From positions 1 through 39,839 of the forward strand of contig CAMPHU010000014.1 in NCBI GenBank assembly GCA_946886065.1: a DNA stretch of 39,839 bases. Reading direction: 5' to 3'. The notes beneath the pieces were generated by a model. That model worked only from the letters and a program-made list of their open reading frames with translations, searched no databases and was not told the DNA's origin. The position numbers were made by a program, and so were the translations under genes. Origin of the DNA: an uncultured Massilia sp. (GTDB lineage Bacteria > Pseudomonadota > Gammaproteobacteria > Burkholderiales > Burkholderiaceae). Below, piece after piece: positions 16,888 to 23,143 of the stretch (positions are counted from its first letter, which is position 1; every line of letters begins with the position of its first letter).

Positions 16888-17130
16888 TGCTGTCATCCTG
16901 TGGTTTGGCGTACGAAGAAAGTCGCGGGGCGGTCCGCATGGGTTCGTCCGTAGCGCGGTTCCGACGGGGTGGGTCAGCCGCTGCGGGATTCCGCCGCGCC
17001 GGATAGGAGGGGCGGAAGACCTTGTCAGAATGGATAGCATGGCCGATGCGCCCCGCGGCGTCAAGCGTGCGTGCTGCGGCGGCGCCGGCCGGCGTGCTAC
17101 CATCGCTTGTTTGCCCCTACCTTGTCCCAG

Positions 17131-17634
17131 ATGCCTTGCCCGATCCGTCCCATGCGCGCGAGCGACCTTGCCGGCGTGCTGCGGGTGCAGGCCGCCTGCT
17201 ATCCCGAAGCGATGCAGGAGCCCGGCGCCATCGTGCTGGCGCGCCTGCGCGCCGCCCCCGACACCTGCGTGGTGGCCTGCGACGGCGCAGAAGTCGCGGG
17301 CTACCTGTTCGCCTATCCATCGGTGCTGGGCGCGGTCACCGACCTGGGCGCCGCCTTCGAGCCTGCCGCCCGGCCGGATACCCTCTACCTGCACGACCTG
17401 GCGGTGGCGCCGCACGCGCTGGGGCGGGGCCTGGCGCGCGGGCTGGCCGGCCATCTCCTGGCGCACGGGAAGGAACAGGGACTGTGCTGGTCGGCCCTGG
17501 TGTCGGTGCAGGACAGCGCCGGCTTCTGGGAAGGGCTGGGCTACCGCGCGGCCGCGGCGGCGGCCTGCGCGCCGGGCCGGGGGCTGGCTTCGTATCCGGC
17601 GGGCGCGCTCTACATGCGGCGCCCGCTCGGCTGA
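17131..17634 (+). CDS. GNAT-family N-acetyltransferase
   Basis: The 167-residue product has the GNAT fold: an N-terminal IRPMRASDLAGVLRVQ strand-helix, the central strand LYLHDLAVAP followed by the acetyl-CoA pyrophosphate-binding turn HALGRGLARGL (residues 96-106), and the C-terminal GFWEGLGYR motif. Family length is normal for single-domain members. The ATG at 17131 is taken as start because it immediately precedes the first GNAT strand; an in-frame start 60 bases upstream would add a basic, unlikely segment. The acceptor (small molecule or protein amine) cannot be inferred. The gene stands alone, convergent with the next minus-strand gene. Confidence 0.88.
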   Translation: MPCPIRPMRASDLAGVLRVQAACYPEAMQEPGAIVLARLRAAPDTCVVACDGAEVAGYLFAYPSVLGAVTDLGAAFEPAARPDTLYLHDLAVAPHALGRGLARGLAGHLLAHGKEQGLCWSALVSVQDSAGFWEGLGYRAAAAAACAPGRGLASYPAGALYMRRPLG

Positions 17635-17647
17635 GCATCGGCCGGCA

Positions 17648-18139
17648 TTACTGCACGCGCCGCACCTTGGCCGAATTGTTGCTGCCTTCGACCTTCAGGA
17701 ACAGGGTGCCGAACACGTTGCGCTCGATGCTGACCTTCGGGTTCTTCATGCGCGGGAGGACGGCTTCGCTGCCGTCGATGATGCGCCATACCTGGCCATT
17801 CGCCAGGCGGATCTGCGAGCCGGGTCCCCAGCCATCGAAATCGCCCGCCACCGTGCTGACGATCGACTTGGGCTGTTCTTCCTTCTGCCTCACGGCTTCC
17901 ATGCCGAAGTCCTGCTCGGCGCTGCGCGCCGGGGCGGCGGCAAGCGGAGCGGCCGGGGCAGCCGGGGTGGCGGCGCGGGCATGCACCTGGATCGCGTCGT
18001 AGCAGGCCAGGCGGGCGGCGGTGTCTGCCTGGGCGCGGCAGCCCAGGATGGCGTCGTCGGCGGGGCCGGCGAAGGCGGCGGCCGGCGCCAGGGACAGGAA
18101 CAGAGGGGCAAGAACGAGGGCAATCGGCAGGGCTTTCAT
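17648..18139 (-). CDS. Exported protein of unknown function
   Basis: This is a 163-residue protein with a signal peptide ending near AAAFAG. The mature N-terminus has a small two-cysteine segment of the type C-x-A-x2-D-x3-R-x-x-CYD (ILGCRAQADTAARLACYD), which occurs at the start of various exported proteobacterial proteins. An alanine/proline-rich linker and a C-terminal strand-rich region (GSQIRLANGQVWRIIDG) follow. No enzyme motif is seen. ATG 18139 was chosen because it begins the signal peptide; a longer open frame upstream is not plausible. Nothing nearby suggests a role. Confidence 0.78.
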   Translation of the reverse strand: MKALPIALVLAPLFLSLAPAAAFAGPADDAILGCRAQADTAARLACYDAIQVHARAATPAAPAAPLAAAPARSAEQDFGMEAVRQKEEQPKSIVSTVAGDFDGWGPGSQIRLANGQVWRIIDGSEAVLPRMKNPKVSIERNVFGTLFLKVEGSNNSAKVRRVQ

Positions 18140-18298
18140 CGGGGTCTTTCGCAAGGGTGAATACAAATGCCGTCTGGATGGCGGGACGATTATAGGCGAA
18201 GCACGCCTTGCCGGAAAATTTGACACCCGTGCGAAACCGCGCAACAGCCGATGTAAAGAAATGTGTTAAATCAATGGTCCAAGCGTGTAATATCTTCG

Positions 18299-18312
18299 GG
18301 AGCAGTCCTTGC
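18299..18312 (+). promoter_or_regulatory. Possible degenerate sigma-54 promoter
   Basis: GG at 18299-18300 and GC at 18311-18312 are exactly 10 bases apart, and the -12 box reads TTGCT as in the consensus. The -24 box (CGGAGCA) is poor. The implied transcript would begin about 24 bases before the ATG of the second PEP-CTERM gene. A sigma-70-like TAATAT at 18287-18292 overlaps this region, so the call is tentative. Confidence 0.3.
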
Positions 18313-18347
18313 TGACCCATCTTGCCTGATGATCGTTGGAGTTGTTG

Positions 18348-18977
18348 ATGTTGCGTACATTGCCGTTGTTGCTCGCCGCCGCCCTCGTTTCCCAAGCGGC
18401 GAGCGCTGAAGTCATCTATACCTGGCGCCAGGCCCATGCGGCGCCGAACATGCCTGCCGGACTGAATCTCGAACTGGTGTTTTCCGACGCCGCCGTGGCG
18501 CAGGGCAGCCTGTTCCTGGAAGTGCACAACCGCTGCTACGAAACCGAGCCCTGCATCGACGAGCAGGACAGCCTGCTGTCGCTGCGCTACTGGTACGACG
18601 GCGTCTGGCCGGACGGCAGCCCGGCCGAGTGGAACCTGATGCATTACGACTACCGCCGCTGGCCGCGGTATTGGAGCGATTACGTCTACATGGATGTCCG
18701 CTTCCTGCCCGGCGGGCTGCTGGGCGGGACGATCCGCGCCAACGACAGCCATTCCGACTTCCTGATGGAGAGCAGCGGCGGCCTGTTTACGATGCTGTCG
18801 GCGCACAGCGACGAGTTCTTCGGCTGCGGCGAGGTGTATCCGGACTGCCATGGCTCGCGCGGCCTGCTGCTCGATACCCGCGTGGAGCAGCCGGTTCCGG
18901 AGCCGGCGCTGCCGGCCCTGGCCGCCATCGGCGCGGTGGGGGCCTGGTTTGCCCTGCGACGCCGGCGCCCAGCATGA
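18348..18977 (+). CDS. PEP-CTERM sorted exported protein (second)
   Basis: This is a secreted protein of 209 residues with a signal peptide (MLRTLPLLLAAALVSQAASA) and a PEP-CTERM tail: QPVPEPALPALAAIGAVGAW, then FALRRRRPA. The mature part has paired cysteines (RCYETEPC and GCGEVYPDC) and many aromatic residues, suggesting a disulfide-bonded beta-rich domain; no known family is recognised. The ATG at 18348 has GGAG 6 bases upstream and starts the signal peptide, whereas upstream TTG codons are less likely. It shares no obvious homology with the PEP-CTERM protein at 13474-14337 apart from the tail. The decayed transposase fragment lies directly downstream. Confidence 0.88.
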   Translation: MLRTLPLLLAAALVSQAASAEVIYTWRQAHAAPNMPAGLNLELVFSDAAVAQGSLFLEVHNRCYETEPCIDEQDSLLSLRYWYDGVWPDGSPAEWNLMHYDYRRWPRYWSDYVYMDVRFLPGGLLGGTIRANDSHSDFLMESSGGLFTMLSAHSDEFFGCGEVYPDCHGSRGLLLDTRVEQPVPEPALPALAAIGAVGAWFALRRRRPA

Positions 18978-19036
18978 AAAAGCCGCTGTCCGCGTGAGTT
19001 GAGAAAGGCTCCTGGTTGACGACCGACTATGGCGCA

Positions 19037-19240
19037 ATAGTTTGCCAGATAGCGGCTGTGCCAGCCCTTGACATTCTGGATGTGGATGGTCCCGCGCGCG
19101 CGGATGCCGGCTTGTACATTCACCGCCTCATGGGCGATGTCGCGGCTGAGGGCAAAGCGCCGGTAGGCGGCGGCCGCATCGCCGATCAGGAACACGTCGC
19201 GCGGCAGGACGGTCAGCGGGCAGTCGTGATCGCGGTTCAC
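19037..19240 (-). pseudogene. Decayed IS1595/ISXO2-type transposase fragment
   Basis: The minus-strand translation contains VFLIGDAAAAYRRFA, then ALSRDIAHEAVNVQAG, GTIHIQNV and KGWHSRYLANY. This follows the order of the C-terminal catalytic half of ISXO2-like (IS1595 family) transposases, where a D-x4-AY segment is followed by AH..VN.SAG and HIQNVNAYHSRLKGW...RYL.NY. Relative to that pattern the segments after HIQNV are compressed and scrambled, implying small internal deletions. The N-terminal zinc ribbon and the first catalytic acid are missing, and I see no terminal inverted repeats. This is a relic, recognised from memory of the family. Confidence 0.65.
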
Positions 19241-19283
19241 GCCGCGCCGAGACCGCGCCGCGCATCTGGCGCGAACAGCGCCC

Positions 19284-19308
19284 AAAAAAAGCGGAACCGA
19301 GGTTCCGC
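19284..19308 (-). terminator. Rho-independent terminator of the TonB receptor gene
   Basis: On the minus strand a perfect 8-bp stem GCGGAACC/GGTTCCGC with a two-base apparent loop is followed by seven T residues. It lies about 60 bases after the stop codon of the TonB-dependent receptor and ends that transcript. Confidence 0.85.
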
Positions 19309-19367
19309 CAAAGAGGGGTGGAGATCGCATGCAAGGCCGGGCGCCCGGCCCGGCCCGGGATGCCTGG

Positions 19368-21845
19368 TCAGAAGCGGTAGGTCAGCGACGCTTCCACGGC
19401 GCGGCCGAACAGCGGACGCGCGTTGATCGGGCCGGTGGCGTTGCCGCTGGTGAGGCGCGAATTGCCTTCGGTCAGGCCCAGTTCGTTGGTGAGGTTGGTG
19501 GCGCTCACGCGGAACTCCAGCTTGTCGGACAGTTCGGCCAGCACGCCCAGGTCCACGGTCTCGTAGGACGGCAGGTACTGGGTGTTGGCCTGGTCGGCCC
19601 AGCGGCTGCCGACGCGCGAGAAGGTGCCGTACACGCGCAGCGCCTGCTCGCCCAGCGGGATGCGGTAGCTCGGCGAGAAGCGGAACTGGAACTTCGGCTG
19701 GCGCTGCACCGTGTTGCCTTCGATCGCCGGGTTGTCGCGGTACTCCGAATCCTGCCAGTTGCCGGTCAGCTGCAGCTGCAGGCCCGCCAGCGGACGCACT
19801 GCCAGCTCGAATTCCGCGCCCTTGCCCTTGGAGCCGCTCACCGAGTACAGCACGCCGCTGGTGGTGATCTGCTGGAAGGAGATGCCGGTGAAGTCGGTGA
19901 AGAAGGCGTTCACGTAGGCGCTGTACAGCGGGGTCGCGGTCTTGAAGCCCACTTCCAGTTGCTTGACCTTGGGGGTCGGCACGCGCGAGCGGTCGTCCAG
20001 CACCGCCTGGGTGCCGGCGTTGCGCATGTCGTCGAAGTAGATGAAGGTGTGGCCCTGGTTGGCGCGCACGAACACGCTGCTGTCCTTGTTCAGCTTGTAC
20101 AGGCCGCCGACGGTGAAGGAATTCACGGAATCGTCGCGCGACAGGCCGGTGAAGCTGCCGTCCGGGGTCGAGGTGCCGTTGTTGTACAGGGTCAGCGGGT
20201 TGCCGTCCGGGTCGACCGAAGTCAGGTTGGAGATGGTCGCGTTCAGGCGCTGCTTCTCGCGGCGCATGCCGGCGTCCAGCTTGAGGCGGTCGGTGACGCG
20301 CCATTCGTCGGCGATGAAGAAAGCGGTGTTGTCGCCGTCGTAGGAGGCCACCGGCGCGTAGAAGATATTGCCTTCCTTGCCCTTGTTCGACACCACGGCG
20401 CCGTTGTCGAGGCGCACGTCGATCAGGCGCGCGTTAGGGGTGGCGGTCATCAGGTGGCTGTTACCGAGGAACCAGGTGTCCTTCGACGAGTAGTTGGCCA
20501 CGTAGGCGCCCACGGTCAGGGTGTGGTCGGTGCCGATGTCGCGGCTGACGCGGAATTCGTCGGTGAAGGAGCGCAGCTTCTTCTCGACCGCCCACAGGCC
20601 GGCCTGGACCACCTGCTGGTTCGGGTCGACGGCGCCGCCGCCGTTCGCATAGGTGATGGCGCCGGTGGTCGCGAGGCGGCCGGCCGCCGCCACGGCGGCC
20701 GCGTTGCCGTTGGCCGCGGTGATGGCGCCCGCCAGGTAGTCGCCGGCGCGCAGCGGGTTATTACCCGTGAACATGGCGACGGTATTGAGGTCGCCGTTGA
20801 AGTAGTTCAGCTTGTTCGACACCTGCCAGCCGTTCAGGTTCTGCTGGAATTCGGCGCCGAACAGGTTCGATTTCAGGCCGCGGCCGTCGCCCAGGTCGTA
20901 GTTCAGCGTGCGGCCCGGTGCGGCTTCCACGGTGAACAGGCGCATTTCGTTGCTCATCAGGGTACCGGTGAGCGGGTCGAAGCCCGGGAACTCGCTGATG
21001 CTGCGGCCGTCGTTGGCCGACATCAGGGGCACGCCGGTGTAGAAGGCGTTCTTGTCGTTGGTGGAGCGCATGTACAGATTCAGCTCGCCCTGGTCGAGCT
21101 TGCGGGTCAGGGCCGCGGACAGCTGGCCGCCGTCGTCGGCCGGGAAGCCCGCCTTGCGCACGCCGTCGGTCACGCGGTAGAAGCCGCCGATCATGCCGTA
21201 CCAGCCTTCGGCGATCTTGCCGCTGTAGACACCGTCCACGCGGCGCAGGTTGCCGGTGCCGGCGGTGACGCGGATCGAGCCTTCCGGCGTGTCGGTGCCT
21301 TTCTTCATGATGAAGTTCATGGTGGCGCCCGGCTGGCCGGCGGAATAAATGGTGCTCGGGCCGCCGCGCAGCACTTCGACGCGCTCGATGGTGTCGTCGA
21401 GGCGGAAGGAGGACGAGCCTTCGAAGAAGGACAGCACCGGCACCGGATAGATCGGGTTGCCGTTCATCTGCACCGAGACGAAGGGCGAGTCGCTGCCCGA
21501 GGGGAAGCCGCGCACCTGGATGTTGGCGCCAGACTGGCCGCCGGTGGATTCGGCGTAGGCGCCCGGCACGATCTTCATGATATCGGCGGTACTGATCGGG
21601 GCGGCCGCCTTGAGCTGTTCCTCGCTGGCGGTGGTGATGCTGAAGGCGGCGTCGATCTTGCGGGTGCCGGCCGCCGACGCGGTGCCGGTCACGACCACCT
21701 GCTGGATTTCCTTTTGTACGGCGGAGGGAGTTGCTGGAGCTTCCGCAGCGCCGGCTTCCTGGGCCTGCGCCTGGCAATGCGCGCCCAGGGCGAGCACGGC
21801 GAGGGCAATGGCGGACAGTTGCGGGAACTGGTGCGTAGTCTTCAT
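19368..21845 (-). CDS. TonB-dependent outer-membrane receptor, probable oligosaccharide uptake
   Basis: This is a TonB-dependent transporter for active uptake across the outer membrane. The 825-residue precursor has a signal peptide (to about AQAQ, residue 29), a TonB box-like segment (QQVVVTGTA near residue 48), a plug domain at about 60-180 with IQVRGFPSG and IERVEVLRGGPSTIYSAG, and a 22-strand barrel ending in the aromatic terminus SLTYRF. Length is usual. The plug lacks an N-terminal signalling extension, so it is not of the FecA/sigma-regulator type. Its divergence from a LacI regulator next to a GH65 phosphorylase and MFS importer points to an alpha-linked di- or oligosaccharide as substrate rather than a siderophore. 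Operators overlap its promoter. Confidence 0.93.
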   Translation of the reverse strand: MKTTHQFPQLSAIALAVLALGAHCQAQAQEAGAAEAPATPSAVQKEIQQVVVTGTASAAGTRKIDAAFSITTASEEQLKAAAPISTADIMKIVPGAYAESTGGQSGANIQVRGFPSGSDSPFVSVQMNGNPIYPVPVLSFFEGSSSFRLDDTIERVEVLRGGPSTIYSAGQPGATMNFIMKKGTDTPEGSIRVTAGTGNLRRVDGVYSGKIAEGWYGMIGGFYRVTDGVRKAGFPADDGGQLSAALTRKLDQGELNLYMRSTNDKNAFYTGVPLMSANDGRSISEFPGFDPLTGTLMSNEMRLFTVEAAPGRTLNYDLGDGRGLKSNLFGAEFQQNLNGWQVSNKLNYFNGDLNTVAMFTGNNPLRAGDYLAGAITAANGNAAAVAAAGRLATTGAITYANGGGAVDPNQQVVQAGLWAVEKKLRSFTDEFRVSRDIGTDHTLTVGAYVANYSSKDTWFLGNSHLMTATPNARLIDVRLDNGAVVSNKGKEGNIFYAPVASYDGDNTAFFIADEWRVTDRLKLDAGMRREKQRLNATISNLTSVDPDGNPLTLYNNGTSTPDGSFTGLSRDDSVNSFTVGGLYKLNKDSSVFVRANQGHTFIYFDDMRNAGTQAVLDDRSRVPTPKVKQLEVGFKTATPLYSAYVNAFFTDFTGISFQQITTSGVLYSVSGSKGKGAEFELAVRPLAGLQLQLTGNWQDSEYRDNPAIEGNTVQRQPKFQFRFSPSYRIPLGEQALRVYGTFSRVGSRWADQANTQYLPSYETVDLGVLAELSDKLEFRVSATNLTNELGLTEGNSRLTSGNATGPINARPLFGRAVEASLTYRF

Positions 21846-21941
21846 GGTATAGGCTCTCTGTTGTTGAAATTCGTTGCCGGCAGGGCGTCTCCAGCCCTGC
21901 TTGTCCCTTCCTGATCAATGATCTGTCGGGAAAGTCGTGTC

Positions 21942-21970
21942 ATTGAATCATCGAATGTTATCGATGTCAA
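21942..21970 (-). promoter_or_regulatory. Sigma-70 promoter of the TonB receptor gene
   Basis: On the minus strand a perfect TTGACA (21970-21965) and TTCAAT (21947-21942) are 17 bases apart. The -35 box and spacer lie inside the first LacI-type operator copy, so regulator binding would block RNA polymerase. The leader of about 90 bases contains a 7-bp GCAGGGC/GCCCTGC hairpin near 21880-21900. Confidence 0.6.
21956..21969. promoter_or_regulatory. LacI-type operator copy 1
   Basis: The 14-bp sequence TGTTATCGATGTCA is an imperfect palindrome centred on ATCGAT, with outer TG and CA matching. The identical sequence occurs again at 21977 and at 23152. LacI/GalR-family operators are typically even-length palindromes of this size with a central CG. 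This copy overlaps the receptor promoter. Confidence 0.7.
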
Positions 21971-21976
21971 CGATAT

Positions 21977-21990
21977 TGTTATCGATGTCA
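21977..21990. promoter_or_regulatory. LacI-type operator copy 2
   Basis: An exact repeat of the 14-bp element, placed 21 bases (two helical turns) from copy 1. It therefore lies on the same face of the helix, allowing side-by-side or cooperative binding of dimers. It lies just upstream of the candidate lacI-type promoter, which suggests autoregulation. Confidence 0.7.
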
Positions 21991-21997
21991 TTTATGG

Positions 21998-22025
21998 TCG
22001 ACAAAACAAAAACTTCTGTCATAAT
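21998..22025 (+). promoter_or_regulatory. Sigma-70 promoter of the LacI-family gene
   Basis: TCGACA (5/6) and CATAAT (5/6) are separated by 16 bases, with predicted transcription start near 22032 and a leader of about 23 bases before the ATG at 22055. No Shine-Dalgarno sequence is evident, so translation may be weak, as is common for regulators. Confidence 0.6.
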
Positions 22026-22054
22026 GCATGCCGTACTGAATCACTCGACATTCC

Positions 22055-23065
22055 ATGGCACTGGCAAAGCACAACAAGGCAAAAGGCGATACCGCCCCGA
22101 CGATGGAAGACCTGGCCAAACTGGCCGGCGTCTCGACCATCACGGTGTCGCGCGCCCTGCGCGACAGCCCGCTGGTGACGGAGAAGACGCGCGAGAAGAT
22201 CCGCCGGCTGGCGGCCGAGCAGGGCTACCGCTTCAACATCAGCGCGCGCAACCTGCGCATGCGCCGTTCGTATTCGGTGGCCGTGGTGGTCGAGATGACG
22301 CCTGTGAAAGGGCGGCCGATGTCCGACCCCTATCCGCTCGAGCTGCTGGGCGGGATCACCCAGGAACTCACCACGGCCGGCTACAGCGTGGTGCTGACCT
22401 CCAAGCAGCTGCTGGACACGGCGCCGGTGCAGGGCGCCGACGGCCTGATCCTGCTGGGCCAGGGTTCGCATGGCGAGGCGGTGCGCACCCTGCAGCAGAC
22501 CAATCTGCCGCTGGTGGTCTGGGGCGCGCCCGAGCGCGGCGGCGACTACGTGGTGGTCGGCAGCGACAACCGCAAGGGCGGCGCCAGCGCGGCCGAGCGC
22601 TTCATCGAGCAGGGCAGGCGCAAGCTGATCTTCCTGGGGGACGTCGACCACGCCGAGGTGCAGGAGCGCTGCGCCGGCTTTATCGACACCCTGTCCGGAC
22701 GCGCCAGCGTGCACATCCTGCGTCCCAAGGCCTTCACCTTCGAAGCCGGCTTCGATTCGGTGCAGACCCTGCTGAAGAAAAAGCCCGGCCTGGCCTGCGA
22801 CGGCCTGTTCGCCGCCAGCGACCTGCTGGCCATGGGCGCGATCCGCGCCCTGACCGAGGCCAGCCTGCGGGTGCCGGACGATATTTCCGTCATCGGCTAC
22901 GACGACACGCCGGGCGCGGCCAGCTTCGTGCCGCCGCTGACCAGCGTGCACCAGTACCTGCGCGACGGCGGCGTGCTGCTGGCGAAAAAGATGCTGGCCA
23001 TGATCGAAGGCCAGCCGACCGATTCCGAAATGCTGCCCACGACCCTGATCGTCAGGCAGACCTGA
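22055..23065 (+). CDS. LacI/GalR-family transcriptional regulator of the sugar locus
   Basis: This is a cytoplasmic sugar-responsive repressor. The 336-residue product has the LacI-type helix-turn-helix MEDLAKLAGVSTITVSRALR (residues 17-36) followed by the hinge helix region (ISARNLRMRRS) and a periplasmic-binding-like ligand domain with the late motif DDISVIGYDDTPGA. Length is typical. It is divergent from the TonB receptor and 78 bases upstream of the GH65 gene. Three identical operator-like sequences lie in these two control regions, so it very probably controls both and itself. The inducer is likely the imported disaccharide or a product of phosphorolysis; this is inferred. Confidence 0.93.
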   Translation: MALAKHNKAKGDTAPTMEDLAKLAGVSTITVSRALRDSPLVTEKTREKIRRLAAEQGYRFNISARNLRMRRSYSVAVVVEMTPVKGRPMSDPYPLELLGGITQELTTAGYSVVLTSKQLLDTAPVQGADGLILLGQGSHGEAVRTLQQTNLPLVVWGAPERGGDYVVVGSDNRKGGASAAERFIEQGRRKLIFLGDVDHAEVQERCAGFIDTLSGRASVHILRPKAFTFEAGFDSVQTLLKKKPGLACDGLFAASDLLAMGAIRALTEASLRVPDDISVIGYDDTPGAASFVPPLTSVHQYLRDGGVLLAKKMLAMIEGQPTDSEMLPTTLIVRQT

Positions 23066-23143
23066 ACTTCCTGATTTAACCGGGCGATTAACAAAGCGAT
23101 ACAACGCGCGCCGCGAGCATGCGGCCTAGACAAGGAAACCGAA

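Noticed and set aside
16897..17130. A riboswitch in the purU/acetyltransferase gap
   Set aside because: The 234-base divergent region is GC-rich with no conserved folate or glycine aptamer pattern that I could recognise.
16888..17466. N-terminal extension of purU
   Set aside because: Arginine- and glutamine-rich antisense sequence of the acetyltransferase region; no relation to the ACT domain.
19329..21914. An 861-codon plus-strand frame opposite the TonB receptor
   Set aside because: Composition is antisense-like and it covers the receptor terminator and promoter; the receptor has signal peptide, plug and barrel motifs.
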